Shown in pieces: positions 8,823 through 18,170 of a DNA stretch of 64,000 bases; within the stretch, counting starts at the first letter, position 1, and each line of letters starts with the position of its first letter. The stretch is from Solitalea lacus. Its GTDB lineage: Bacteria > Bacteroidota > Bacteroidia > Sphingobacteriales > Sphingobacteriaceae. Under the pieces are notes generated by a model, which searched no databases, was not told where the DNA came from, and saw only the letters and a list, made by a program, of their open reading frames with translations. The stretch is from positions 1,364,001 through 1,428,000 of the forward strand of contig NZ_CP091740.1 in NCBI RefSeq assembly GCF_022014595.1, written 5' to 3'. The position numbers and the translations under genes were made by a program.

Positions 8823-10349
8823 TTAATGTTTAAAATGACGCACTCCTGTAAATACCATCGCAACATTATTATTATTGCAATACTCAATCGAGTCTTTGTC
8901 TTTAATTGAACCACCTGGTTGTAATACTGCAGTAATACCTGCCTGGTGGGCAATTTCAACACAATCAGGGAATGGGAAGAATGCATCAGAAGCCATTACT
9001 GCGCCTTTTAAATCAAATCCGAAAGTTTCAGCTTTTAAAATGGCCTGTTTTAGGGCATCTACACGAGAGGTTTGTCCAACGCCACTTGCCAATAAAACAT
9101 CACCCTTTACTAACACAATTGTGTTCGATTTAGTATGTTTTACTAATTTATTTGCGAAAAATAAATCTTTCAGCTCGGCCTCTGTAGGAGCTTTGGTTGT
9201 AACGGTTTGCATTTGAGCCGGGCCTTCCATTGAAAGGTCTTTGTCTTGCTCGATTACACCATTTAATAAAGTTTTAAATTGTTTGGCAGGTAACGCTACC
9301 GGTTTTTGACGTAAAATAATACGGTTTTTCTTTTCGGTTAAAATACTCAATGCATCAGTATCATATTCAGGAGCAATTAACACTTCAAAGAATAACTTAT
9401 TGATTTCGCTTGCTGTTGCAGCATCAACTTTGCGATTAGTGATTAATACACCTCCAAAAGCTGAAACAGGATCGCACGCTAAAGCAGCGTCCCAAGCATC
9501 TTTTAAAACAGAACGTGTAGCTACACCACAAGCATTATTATGTTTTAAAATTGCGAAAGTTGGTTCTGTAAACTCTTCAATTAACAAAACGGCAGCATCT
9601 ACGTCAACCAAGTTGTTGTAAGATAGCTCTTTGCCGTTTAGTTTATCAAACATCGCATCAAGGTTTCCGTAGAAAATACCTTTTTGATGAGGGTTTTCTC
9701 CGTAACGTAGAACTGATGCAGTTTGAACGCTTTGTTTGAACACGGTTAAAGGTTCAACATTATTGAACCAGTTGAAAATTGCTGTGTCGTAATGAGATGA
9801 AACATTAAAGGCACGTTTAGCAAGTTCTTTACGTTGCTCAATGCTTGAAATGCCGTCTTGTTCTTTCAAAATTTGTTCTACGAATCCGTAGTCATTTTTT
9901 GAAGCAACAATCAGTACGTCTTTATGATTTTTAGCGGCTGCACGAATTAGTGAGATTCCACCGATATCAATTTTTTCAATAATGTCTTGTTCAGATGCGC
10001 CAGAAGCCAAAGTTTCTTCAAACGGATAAAGGTCAACTATTACAAGGTCAATTTCAGGAATTGTGTATTCAGTCAACTGCTCTTGATCTGACTCATTTGC
10101 TCTGCGAGCGAGAATGCCGCCAAAAATTTTAGGGTGAAGTGTTTTAACACGACCGCCTAAAATGGAAGGATAGCTGGTCATATCTTCAACCGGTGTAACA
10201 GGTACACCAAGTTCACGAATGAAAGCTTCAGTTCCTCCAGTAGAGAAAATGGTAACTCCTAACCGATTTAATTCTTTAATAATCGGTTCTAGATTGTCTT
10301 TGTAATAAACTGAAATTAAGGCGTTTTTAACTTTTAAAGGGTGGTTCAT
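8823..10349 (-). CDS. purH: Bifunctional AICAR transformylase / IMP cyclohydrolase
   Basis: PurH carries out the last two steps of de novo purine synthesis, AICAR to FAICAR to IMP. From the ATG at 10347-10349 it is 508 residues, normal for the family. The N-terminal cyclohydrolase (MGS-like) domain shows VTIFSTGGTEAFI and GGRVKTLHPKIFGGIL. The transformylase domain shows LRYGENPHQ and the AILKHNNACGVA motif containing the Lys-His pair, then ASDAFFPFPDCVEIA near the end. A TTG eight codons upstream is possible, but the ATG fits the family start better. A TAATTTTG -7 element lies at 10371-10378. It is separated from purN by only 60 nt, so the two may be cotranscribed. Confidence 0.97.
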   Translation of the reverse strand: MNHPLKVKNALISVYYKDNLEPIIKELNRLGVTIFSTGGTEAFIRELGVPVTPVEDMTSYPSILGGRVKTLHPKIFGGILARRANESDQEQLTEYTIPEIDLVIVDLYPFEETLASGASEQDIIEKIDIGGISLIRAAAKNHKDVLIVASKNDYGFVEQILKEQDGISSIEQRKELAKRAFNVSSHYDTAIFNWFNNVEPLTVFKQSVQTASVLRYGENPHQKGIFYGNLDAMFDKLNGKELSYNNLVDVDAAVLLIEEFTEPTFAILKHNNACGVATRSVLKDAWDAALACDPVSAFGGVLITNRKVDAATASEINKLFFEVLIAPEYDTDALSILTEKKNRIILRQKPVALPAKQFKTLLNGVIEQDKDLSMEGPAQMQTVTTKAPTEAELKDLFFANKLVKHTKSNTIVLVKGDVLLASGVGQTSRVDALKQAILKAETFGFDLKGAVMASDAFFPFPDCVEIAHQAGITAVLQPGGSIKDKDSIEYCNNNNVAMVFTGVRHFKH

Positions 10350-10409
10350 CTTTTCAAAAAAATCAAGGCGCAAAATTATAAAAAAAATTCCGCTTTAATT
10401 GTCTGTTAA

Positions 10410-10988
10410 TTAATTATTTCGATATTTTTTTAATAGATTTTCAATCACCTTTGGATAATAATGATGTTCCAGCTGTTGACCTTTATATGCAATCATATCC
10501 ACATTGTCACCTTTGTCAATTTTGTACTTCGACTGATGGATGATTTCACCCTCATCAAAGTGCTCATTTACATAATGAATGGTAATTCCAGATTCTTGTT
10601 CGCCTGCTTCAATAACAGCTTTGTGCACTTTGTTACCATACATTCCTTTACCTCCAAACTTGGGCAGTAATGCAGGATGAATATTGATAATTCGTTTTGG
10701 AAATGCTTTAATTAGACCTTCCGGAACTAGCCATAAAAAACCAGCCAGCACAATTAGATCAATATTCAGGTTTTGTAATAGTTTGACAACCTCATTGCTA
10801 TGGTAGAATTCATCTCGATCGAAAACATGAGTTGGAATTTCAAAGTTGTCGGCCCTTTGCAATACATAAGCATCCGGACGGTTGGATAAAACTAGCGAAA
10901 CTTCAATTTCTTTGTTTTTATGAAAATACTCAATTATTTTTTGAGCGTTTGAACCTGATCCTGAGGCAAATATGGCAATTCTCTTCAC
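10410..10988 (-). CDS. purN: Phosphoribosylglycinamide formyltransferase (GART)
   Basis: PurN converts GAR to FGAR using 10-formyl-THF, the third step of purine synthesis. The protein of 192 residues begins with the nucleotide-binding loop RIAIFASGSGSNAQKII. It has the folate/catalytic region LAGFLWLVP and the motif IINIHPALLPKFGGKGMYG containing the Asn-His active pair, followed by SGITIHYVNEHFDEGEII, whose Asp completes the site. All of these are typical of PurN. It lies upstream of purH on the same strand. Confidence 0.96.
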   Translation of the reverse strand: MKRIAIFASGSGSNAQKIIEYFHKNKEIEVSLVLSNRPDAYVLQRADNFEIPTHVFDRDEFYHSNEVVKLLQNLNIDLIVLAGFLWLVPEGLIKAFPKRIINIHPALLPKFGGKGMYGNKVHKAVIEAGEQESGITIHYVNEHFDEGEIIHQSKYKIDKGDNVDMIAYKGQQLEHHYYPKVIENLLKKYRNN

Positions 10989-11199
10989 GTTTATCGATCC
11001 TGATAATTTTTAATAAATTTTGATTGTAATATTACAAATTTTGCTAAAAACTGTAAGGTAAAATCGGCTTTAATAAAAAAATAATTTATACAGATTTAAG
11101 CTAATGCTAAAGTTTGAATTCAAAAACAAACCTGGTTTGGAGTTATGATTGTTATCAATAACGATGAGATAGTTTGAATTTAGGTTTTCCTTTTGATGT

Positions 11200-13098
11200 C
11201 TACTTATAGCTTACAAAGGATGGTGCTTTAATAGGACTCACATTGAATCGTAAATCAATCACAGTGCTAATGCTAAAGTTGAAATTGGATGAAGTTTGAG
11301 GAGCTCCTGGATAATAATACCCGGCAATTTTAACAGTATTAAAAACTAAATTTTCATTCCTGATTCTAAAACCTCCACCAATGCCAGGGTATAAACGTTG
11401 GGCTAAGATGAAATCGTTGGTGGAACCTAACTGAGCCAATTGAAGCGATGTGAAAGCATTGAACCGAAATCCAAGCACTTCCACAATATTATAAAGATCC
11501 AGTTCACTTTTAAGGGTTATGCGTTGATCTCCATTTAAATAATCGTCACTAAAGCCTGATAATCCACTGCCATTGTTAATGCTTACCGGTTTGTATAAAG
11601 TAGGATTAAAACAGTTAATGTATCCAAGTTCAATTAAGTGCCTGAAATGTAATTTCTTAAAGGTCATTAGTCTGCTGTAGAAGGAGCCTTTAATGCTAAG
11701 TACAATGTCTTCGAATTCTTTGTCGTAAAATCCTCCTAGTCCTATGTAGGCCGAAGAAAAGCCTTTGCCTAAAGCTTTTTGTCGCTCATATTCAGTACCG
11801 GCGTAAGTTCTCGTTTTGTCTAACCGATTTTCTCTTCCAATTGTGAAGGTAGAATAATAACCGGTTGGAACGTCTTCAGTTCTTCCAAATCCGAATAGAA
11901 AGCGTGTGTTGTAAATCTCTTGTCTGAACGCAATAAATTGGAACAACCCATAGCGCCAATTATTGTAAGTCGGGTCGTTGGCTAAGTAGGGTTGGTCTGG
12001 GGGTTCTAAGAAATGTTGCTGGTAATAGCGGGCAGATATTGCTCTTCGGCTACGGTTTTCTGCCCCTCGTTTGCTAAACTTTCTGAAGTTAAAAGAATAG
12101 GCCATCCAGGTATCAAACATGCGATAATGGTAATTGCGGAAAATTGAATCATGCTGATTTTCTACGTTTATGGACTTGTTGTATTGGAAAGATAGCCCTC
12201 CTGCAAAATGGGAATTTGATGAGTATAATGGTCTGTTTAGTTTAACAAAAAATGAACCTTCATAAACTCCTGTATCAATAGCGCCTTGTGTGTTTAGCTG
12301 AGAATAGCCGAAATTGAAATCAGTAAATGTGCCTAATAGGTTGTATTTAGTATATGAAAGCGATGTGCCGGTCAAAGGAGTTCTTTCGCCATTTACCTCA
12401 ATGCCAGCTTCTACAGCTTGTCCCATTCCGTTTATATTGGTGTGGTAGAACTTGGTTCGAACACCTGATAAGTGGGTAACAGGATAAATGGCAAAGCCAG
12501 GCCCAAATACATCCTGAGTAAGTACTAATACTTCTACAGAATCGCCTTTTTCATCACATGGGCTTACATAAATTTTTGCATCACGTAAAAAAGGTAAACT
12601 TCTTATGTAGCGTGCATTATCAGCCAGGGTATAGCTACTCAACTTTTCATTCTTTTTGAAGAAAAGCGATTTTTCAATTACCGATTGTTGTGTATTGGTG
12701 TGCCAGTTATTTAATCGCTCCTTTAAGTTTTGTTTGCCATCGTGTGTAGTTGTAGACAAGCCATTAAAAACAGGAGCATGAGCAAATGAAATCGATTTTA
12801 TAATCTTGCCTTCATATTTTACATATTCTTTAATGCTTTCTAATTGAATTTGATCATACTCTTCCTTTTTGTTCTTCTTTTTGTAAAGAAAACGACGAGT
12901 AAGGGAGTCTATAAAAGATTTATGCCAAAGAGTATCTATTTTAAACGGTCGCCTTTTAATAATAGAATCAGCAGTATGATTAATTAATGGAGAGGCTAAG
13001 CATGGCGAGATGGATGAAAGAGATAGCAATAAGCAGGTAATAAGGAGAAAATGTATAAAACATAACCGCACAAAAAATCTTATATACATGTAACTCAT
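11200..13098 (-). CDS. Outer-membrane beta-barrel protein of the BamA/TamA type
   Basis: The 632-residue protein starts with a signal sequence (FFVRLCFIHFLLITCLLLSL, cleavage near residue 36). A periplasmic part with a POTRA-like unit (EGKIIKSISFAHAPVFNG, then YTLADNARYIRSLPFLRDAK) leads into about 400 residues of alternating aromatic strands with Gly/Tyr/Asn turns. The barrel includes the segments GIGGGFRIRNENLVFNTVKI and INNGSGLSGFSDDYLNGDQR, which look like the closing strands of surface-antigen (D15) domains. There is only one clear POTRA, so it is smaller than true BamA; a role in outer-membrane protein or lipid transport is inferred. It has no close operon partner. Confidence 0.75.
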   Translation of the reverse strand: MSYMYIRFFVRLCFIHFLLITCLLLSLSSISPCLASPLINHTADSIIKRRPFKIDTLWHKSFIDSLTRRFLYKKKNKKEEYDQIQLESIKEYVKYEGKIIKSISFAHAPVFNGLSTTTHDGKQNLKERLNNWHTNTQQSVIEKSLFFKKNEKLSSYTLADNARYIRSLPFLRDAKIYVSPCDEKGDSVEVLVLTQDVFGPGFAIYPVTHLSGVRTKFYHTNINGMGQAVEAGIEVNGERTPLTGTSLSYTKYNLLGTFTDFNFGYSQLNTQGAIDTGVYEGSFFVKLNRPLYSSNSHFAGGLSFQYNKSINVENQHDSIFRNYHYRMFDTWMAYSFNFRKFSKRGAENRSRRAISARYYQQHFLEPPDQPYLANDPTYNNWRYGLFQFIAFRQEIYNTRFLFGFGRTEDVPTGYYSTFTIGRENRLDKTRTYAGTEYERQKALGKGFSSAYIGLGGFYDKEFEDIVLSIKGSFYSRLMTFKKLHFRHLIELGYINCFNPTLYKPVSINNGSGLSGFSDDYLNGDQRITLKSELDLYNIVEVLGFRFNAFTSLQLAQLGSTNDFILAQRLYPGIGGGFRIRNENLVFNTVKIAGYYYPGAPQTSSNFNFSISTVIDLRFNVSPIKAPSFVSYK

Positions 13099-13285
13099 TA
13101 ATGCTTAAACTATTCTTGCTTCCAAAACTACATAATTTGTGTTTTAGTTTAATTAACTGATTGTGCATGCTTTTGTCAGTTCGCACAAGTATTTTTTTTA
13201 CGTAAATATTTCGAAGATATTGTGGTTCAGCCCAAGAATATATGCTCAATTAAGGCAGAATATAATCTATCCGTTGATATGAATA

Positions 13286-13969
13286 TTAAGATACAGATAT
13301 TTTTTGCAAATCATGCCATTTGTTAAACTCTTCAGTAATAAGTTGATATTGTTCCGTAAGGGTCTTTATCCAGTAGTCACGTGCCTCCTGATACTTTTTC
13401 TGCTTACAGAGTTCAAAAAAGTTTCTGAATCTATCTAAAGTTATTTCGCTCAAATCAAATGAATTGAAATAAATATTTAAAACAGTTAAATGCCTTTTTA
13501 GCGATACTTCTGATAAGTTTAGTATATACGGCATGTTGCATGGGCCGTACATAATATCATGCATTTTTACAATAAACTGGAGCAAAGCGGTTTCGGAAAG
13601 TTTGCTTTCCGTTTTATTAATCAAGTCTTCCGCTTGTTTTATAGTTTTTGAAGAATAATTTGGAATGGCATATTGTAACAATACAGGGACAATAGTTAAG
13701 CGAATAAGATGCGTTTCTTTAAAGGCTTCAGGGGTAATTTCTCTTACTATGGAGCCTTTATAAGGCGAAAGTTCAATGAAGCCCTCAGATTCTAACAATC
13801 GAATGGCCTCCCTTACTGGAATACGGCTTACACCAAACTCTTCGGATATACTTTGCTCAATGATGCGTTCTCCTTCTTTATAATGACCAAAAATAATTTC
13901 TTGTCGTATTTTATCAGCAACTTTTATAGAAAGTGTTTTTCCAATGCTCTTTTTGGTTTGATTTTTCAT
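13286..13969 (-). CDS. GntR-family transcriptional regulator, FadR/FCD subfamily
   Basis: The 227-residue protein has an N-terminal winged helix-turn-helix (about residues 12-75) with the GntR signature GHYKEGERIIEQSISEEFGV followed by SRIPVREAIRLLESEGFI. The C-terminal half is helical (about 85-215), consistent with the FCD effector-binding domain that usually senses organic acids, although the metal-binding His residues of that domain are not obvious. It lies between the outer-membrane protein and the TRIC-family gene, all on the minus strand but about 150-190 nt apart, so its target is not evident. It binds DNA as a dimer in the known family. Confidence 0.9.
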   Translation of the reverse strand: MKNQTKKSIGKTLSIKVADKIRQEIIFGHYKEGERIIEQSISEEFGVSRIPVREAIRLLESEGFIELSPYKGSIVREITPEAFKETHLIRLTIVPVLLQYAIPNYSSKTIKQAEDLINKTESKLSETALLQFIVKMHDIMYGPCNMPYILNLSEVSLKRHLTVLNIYFNSFDLSEITLDRFRNFFELCKQKKYQEARDYWIKTLTEQYQLITEEFNKWHDLQKISVS

Positions 13970-14124
13970 TGTGGCAATACTTTGGTTTAACTGTGTTTTA
14001 ATATTATAGATTTGGAGGTTTAGGTAGAATTTTTTCGAAATAAAGGAAGAAAAATAAGATAATCAATAGCGGTTTCGGGGTGTATCATATTTTATTGAAA
14101 AAGGACTTGCTTGTAATTACAATT

Positions 14125-14769
14125 TTACATTTGTTTATGTATGGCTTTGGTTGTCCAGTTAAATTTAAGAGCAGAGAAGCGGAATAAAAAAGATGCTCCA
14201 ATAGCAACAATGGCAGCAATTTGTGCATTAATCTTAAAGCCAGCTCCCAAAATTAGAAAAATGATGATGGCAACAATTGATGCAACCGAATAATAATGTC
14301 CAGGTTTGAATAATTTAGGTTCTTCTTTGGTGAGCAAATCACGAATTAATCCACCGCCAACAGCATTGATAAAGCCAATGATAAATGCAGCAAAAAGACC
14401 CAAATCCATAGCTATGGCTTTTTGCGTCCCAAAAACAGCATACATTCCCAGTGAGATCGCATCAACAACAGAAGTAGTAAACTCCATTTTGTTGTTAAAC
14501 TTATAAAAATACATCCCAGCTGTACCTGCCAATAATACCATTACTATATACCGGTAATCAAGCAATATAGCAGGAGGGCCATGTTGCAGTAAGATGTCGC
14601 GTATTACGGCCCCTCCGGTGCTGGTTACCATAGCGAGTATAAATACACCAATAAAATCATACTTCATATTTATTGCCTTAACCGAACCAGAAAAAGCAAA
14701 TAGAAATGTGGCAAGCAGGTCAAATAAAATAGGTAATTGGTAGGTTCCTTGAAGCGTAATTTCATCCAT
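14125..14769 (-). CDS. Trimeric intracellular cation (TRIC)-type channel, UPF0126 family
   Basis: The 214-residue membrane protein is built of two homologous three-helix repeats, each with the conserved glycine motif: TSTGGAVIRDILL in the first half and NAVGGGLIRDLLT in the second. It has about seven hydrophobic segments in all. Prokaryotic TRIC homologues conduct potassium or sodium, and some members have been studied under the name YadS. The physiological role here is not clear. The start at 14767-14769 (MDEITLQGTYQLPILFDLLA) matches the family length. It is divergent from the secreted-protein gene at 15170. Confidence 0.9.
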   Translation of the reverse strand: MDEITLQGTYQLPILFDLLATFLFAFSGSVKAINMKYDFIGVFILAMVTSTGGAVIRDILLQHGPPAILLDYRYIVMVLLAGTAGMYFYKFNNKMEFTTSVVDAISLGMYAVFGTQKAIAMDLGLFAAFIIGFINAVGGGLIRDLLTKEEPKLFKPGHYYSVASIVAIIIFLILGAGFKINAQIAAIVAIGASFLFRFSALKFNWTTKAIHKQM

Positions 14770-15169
14770 AATTATTTCAGATTCTTAGGTCGTAAGATAC
14801 ATCTTTTATCTTTTTGAGGGTTTTAATTTCTGAAGCCCCTTCATTTACATCAACCCGAATGCCTTTATTTGTTTACTAAAAATTAAAAAATAGTATAATT
14901 AATTATACATTATTGTATTGAAATGAATTCATAATAATTTATAATTATATTCTTGAAAAACTTTCAAACAGCTGATTGTTAAATAAATAGCTGTTTTAGA
15001 CTGAAAGTTGTAAAGAAGGTATGATTTATGAGTACTTGCGCTAAGGTTGTTTTGTAGGTAGCTTGTATTCAAAAATCAATCATTCTTAGCTCTCCAAAGT
15101 TACCCCTACTGACCCAAAACATTTTGATTGGAGGTGATAAGCTAACCAATCTGCCGAATTTTAATATCT
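14770..15169. other. 400-bp AT-rich divergent intergenic region
   Basis: This region separates the divergent TRIC and secreted-protein genes and should hold both promoters, but no clean TTTG/TAnnTTTG pair is visible. It contains a hairpin at about 14960-15007 (AAACAGCT at 14967-14974 pairing with AGCTGTTT, flanked by ACTTTC/GAAAGT). No coding frame is convincing. Confidence 0.5.
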
Positions 15170-16099
15170 ATGAAATGTGTTATTTTATTGGGTTTTATTG
15201 CTTTCATGCACCAATCAGTTTGCGCACAGCGTATTTTGTTTAAGGAAAGATCAGCAAATGGGGCCACCACCGAACGTTTTGGTAAATATGTTGATGGAGT
15301 AGTGCAGTTTAGTTATTGTCCTTTAAATGTAGTTCAGTACTCAACCCACAATAGTTTTACTTCCATGTCCCAATGGACTTCATCCCCTTCAGGTGCAATT
15401 TATTGGACAAATGGTTTTGCTATTTATAAATATGATTTCGAGTTAGGCAGAAATCAGTTAGTTATAGATAAACTTTTTAGAGTAACACAATTAGTTGCCA
15501 CTGATAAGCATATTTATATTGTCAGTCATCCAGATCAATCCTTGGATGCGCTTAGTAGCCGATATGCAAAAGGGCAGAAGTTGTTACGAATTAATACAAC
15601 TACTGGAAAGAGAGAGCAGATTTCTGTACCTGATTGGGTGAATTTTGCCAATCTGAGTATATCAGCTGATGAAAACACTATTTCATTCATTCATACAATT
15701 AATCATGATGATGAGTCGCTGCAGGAACAACAATTTTGTTTGTATAATTTAGTTTCCAAAAAGGTCTCGATAATTGATCAGGGACAGTTTACCAATAATG
15801 AACATTTTGGAATATCTCAAATGCAGAATTCATCTGTTTGGTTAGACAGTAATAGGTTGTTATACTACAAATGTGAGGGTGGTAAAGCTTCTGGTACCAT
15901 ATTTTATTATGATATAAACAACAAAACTCATATAGCTTGGTTAAAGAGCATTGACGATAAAAATATTACTGGATTTAGTTATAGTAACCGATGGTTTTAT
16001 TTTTTCGACGGGCAAAAGGTTTATAAGACAAAGGATGGGATAAATCGTGAGGTAATGGTGGAGTGGGGAGCCCAGGAAGCATTTTTAGTTAAACAATAA
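15170..16099 (+). CDS. Secreted protein of unknown function, beta-propeller-like
   Basis: The 309-residue protein has a signal peptide (residues 1-19, MKCVILLGFIAFMHQSVCAQ with cleavage after CA). The rest has short repeated units ending in Trp/Tyr-Asp patterns (AIYWTNGFAIYKYDFELGRN, HIYIVSHPDQ, NRWFYFFDGQKVYKTKDG), like the blades of a beta-propeller. I cannot assign a family. A degenerate copy of its last coding segment lies about 50 bp downstream (16147-16264), suggesting an old tandem duplication, and the insertion sequence sits beyond that. Probably periplasmic or surface-exposed. Confidence 0.75.
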   Translation: MKCVILLGFIAFMHQSVCAQRILFKERSANGATTERFGKYVDGVVQFSYCPLNVVQYSTHNSFTSMSQWTSSPSGAIYWTNGFAIYKYDFELGRNQLVIDKLFRVTQLVATDKHIYIVSHPDQSLDALSSRYAKGQKLLRINTTTGKREQISVPDWVNFANLSISADENTISFIHTINHDDESLQEQQFCLYNLVSKKVSIIDQGQFTNNEHFGISQMQNSSVWLDSNRLLYYKCEGGKASGTIFYYDINNKTHIAWLKSIDDKNITGFSYSNRWFYFFDGQKVYKTKDGINREVMVEWGAQEAFLVKQ

Positions 16100-16146
16100 A
16101 ATTATTTAATAGAAAATTCTTCTGGAAACGAATACCCTTAAGGGCT

Positions 16147-16264
16147 GATCAATGGTTTTATTTTTCAGATGGTCAGTATCTTCAGCACTAAAGACGGTAT
16201 AAATAAAGAAGTCGTTGAAGGTGATATGCAGGACTGTATGGGTGAAAAATTAATAATTAATTAA
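16147..16264 (+). pseudogene. Frameshifted remnant of a paralogue of the upstream secreted protein
   Basis: Translation gives DQWFYFSDGQ in one frame and, after a one-base shift, STKDGINKEVVEGDMQDC in the next. The intact gene at 15170 ends WFYFFDGQKVYKTKDGINREV. The match in order and spacing shows a decayed 3' end of a second gene copy. The final 63 bp (from 16202) also fall in the 128-bp block duplicated by the insertion sequence, so they recur at 18171-18233. Confidence 0.75.
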
Positions 16265-16329
16265 GACTTTAACTTTAATGGTTATAAAGAATAGCTAAGT
16301 TTAAAAGCAAAGGCCGGGTCATCCGGCCT
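16202..16329 (+). repeat. Left copy of the 128-bp target duplication
   Basis: These 128 bp are identical to 18171-18298 and abut the left inverted repeat of the insertion sequence at 16330. The copy ends inside the terminator hairpin (AGGCCGG-GTCAT-CCGGCCT kept, outer stem AAAGCAA... lost on its 3' side). Confidence 0.95.
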
Positions 16330-16345
16330 CTTGAGTTTGACAGCA
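16330..16345 (+). repeat. Left terminal inverted repeat of the insertion sequence
   Basis: CTTGAGTTTGACAGCA begins directly after the left target-duplication copy and is the exact reverse complement of 18155-18170. Confidence 0.95.
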
Positions 16346-16461
16346 CTATTTTCTAAAACCTCATTTTTAGGTATGCAGGGCCCATTTTTGGATTGATTTT
16401 TCAAAAAAGTGTAGTGTGCCAACTTTTTGTTTTTTCCCTATAGGGACTTTAGATTTGGCCC

Positions 16462-18078
16462 ATGGCCTTTCTAAGGGTAGAAAACAAGAAGTCAGGAAAA
16501 TATTTACGCATCGTTGAAAGCTATCGCGATGAGAGCGGAATAAGCCGTCATCGTATTTTATATACCCTTGGTAAACTGGAAGACTATACACCAGAAGAGC
16601 TAAAACGTATCGGCTCAAAACTTTACGAACTTGGCGGAGGCGACCTGAAAGATCTTCTGGAAATTACCACGGGCGAAAAAGCCCGTTTCAATTATGGTTA
16701 CTTTCAGGTTTTCTCCAAAGCCCTGTCCCATTATAAACTCCCCCGTTTATTCGGGCAGATCGGCAGCAAGCATAAACTTGGCTTTGACCTGCAGAATGCT
16801 GTGCTGTTAATGATTCTTGAGCGCTTGCAGGATCCCTGCAGCAAACGAAGCTCCTATTTCAACCAAAACGAATACCTGGGCATTGAGAAAGTAGAGCTGC
16901 AACATCTTTACCGTTCTTTAGATAAGCTGGCCGATTATAACAAAGCGATCCAAAAGCAGATCTATCAAACGGGCCGGGATTTATTCAATCAGCAACTGGA
17001 TGTTGTTTTCTATGATGTCACCACACTTTATTTTGAAAGTGAACTAGAACAAGAGGGGGCTTTACGACAAAAGGGCTTTAGTAAAGATGGTAAGATTGGT
17101 ACTACCCAGATCTTGTTTTGCCTGCTGATTGACCGGGATAAACAGCCTATAGGGTATCAGGTATTCAAAGGCGACACGTTCGAAGGTCATACGTTTGAAA
17201 AAGCGGTAAAAGACCTGAAGAAAGACTATCAGATCAATCAGGTGATTGTAGTGGCAGACCGGGGGATGCTTTCCAAAAACAATCTTGATGTTACCACCGA
17301 AAGCGGGTATGAATTTATTGTAGGCGAAAGGTTAAAGAAGCTTCCCGGTTCCCTCCAGGATTTCCTGCTGGACTTGAAGAACTACCATGGAGAATGGAGC
17401 TATAGCGATCATGAAGATCAGCTTGTTATGGTTCGCTATGCAACGATCGAATATCAGGGAAGGGTGATTATTGGGACCTATTCGGCTAAAAGGGCAAAAA
17501 AAGATGCCCACGACCGGGCAGAAAAGCTGCAGACAGCCGAAACTTTATTATCCCGCCCCGAACTCCTCAGTAAAAAGGCGGGTCGTTTCTATTTGAAAAA
17601 ACAAGGTTCACAAACCTATCAGCTGGACCAGGAAAAAATAAAACGCGATGAACGTTTTGACGGCTTTCTGGCTATTGCCACTAACAATAAGAGTCTCTCG
17701 GTAAGTGAAACGCTGGAGCAGTATAAACACCTTTACAAAATTGAACATACCTTCCGCACATTTAAATCCCATCTGGAAACCCGTCCAATGTCTCATTGGA
17801 CAGATAAGCGGATAGAAGGTCATATCTGCCTTTGTTACCTGTCCTATACCTTACTGAACTTCACCTTGCTAAAACTGGAAAAAGCCGGGTTCAAGACGAC
17901 CGAAGGAAAACTGCGGAAACTTCTCGATAAAATGCAGGTGAGTTTAGTGGAGCAACAGGACAAAAACTATTTCCTACGATCTGCAGCCTCTGAGGAAGAA
18001 ACTGACTTTCAGCAGAAACTTGGCCTAAAATCGCTCCCTTCAGTATTGAATGTAGCCTCCTTGAATCAATATCTTTAA
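16462..18078 (+). CDS. DDE transposase, IS1634/IS1549 type
   Basis: The 538-residue transposase catalyses movement of the surrounding element. The catalytic acidic residues are visible: Asp185 in VVFYDVTTLYFES, Asp266 in VVADRGMLSKNNL and Glu428 in the IS4-type block YKIEHTFRTFKSHLETRPM, which is followed by a HW...GHI.LCYL region. The N-terminal part (residues 1-60) includes AFLRVENKKSGKYLRIVESY, typical of this family. No frameshift or stop interrupts the gene, so it is probably active. The ATG at 16462 follows TTTGGCCC; no other start is needed. Confidence 0.94.
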   Translation: MAFLRVENKKSGKYLRIVESYRDESGISRHRILYTLGKLEDYTPEELKRIGSKLYELGGGDLKDLLEITTGEKARFNYGYFQVFSKALSHYKLPRLFGQIGSKHKLGFDLQNAVLLMILERLQDPCSKRSSYFNQNEYLGIEKVELQHLYRSLDKLADYNKAIQKQIYQTGRDLFNQQLDVVFYDVTTLYFESELEQEGALRQKGFSKDGKIGTTQILFCLLIDRDKQPIGYQVFKGDTFEGHTFEKAVKDLKKDYQINQVIVVADRGMLSKNNLDVTTESGYEFIVGERLKKLPGSLQDFLLDLKNYHGEWSYSDHEDQLVMVRYATIEYQGRVIIGTYSAKRAKKDAHDRAEKLQTAETLLSRPELLSKKAGRFYLKKQGSQTYQLDQEKIKRDERFDGFLAIATNNKSLSVSETLEQYKHLYKIEHTFRTFKSHLETRPMSHWTDKRIEGHICLCYLSYTLLNFTLLKLEKAGFKTTEGKLRKLLDKMQVSLVEQQDKNYFLRSAASEEETDFQQKLGLKSLPSVLNVASLNQYL

Positions 18079-18154
18079 AATCAACCACTTAGCTATTTCT
18101 TGTAGTGTGCCTGATTTTTCGTATCTATTTGGTTATAAATATTTTATGTTATTT

Positions 18155-18170
18155 TGCTGTCAAACTCAAG
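18155..18170 (-). repeat. Right terminal inverted repeat of the insertion sequence
   Basis: TGCTGTCAAACTCAAG mirrors the left end at 16330-16345 perfectly and is followed at once by the right copy of the target duplication. Confidence 0.95.

Larger units (their letters stand above)
16330..18170 (+). mobile_element. Intact insertion sequence of the IS1634 type (IS4 superfamily)
   Basis: The 1841-bp element is bounded by 16-bp perfect terminal inverted repeats, CTTGAGTTTGACAGCA at 16330-16345 and its complement at 18155-18170. It carries a single 538-codon transposase gene. An 11-bp direct repeat TGTAGTGTGCC occurs inside both ends (16410-16420 and 18101-18111) and may be a subterminal transposase site. 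The flanking 128-bp direct repeat is the target duplication. IS1634 and IS1549 are known for unusually long, variable duplications, which supports the family call. The coding DNA looks richer in G and C than the surrounding genes, as expected for a recent arrival. Confidence 0.93.
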
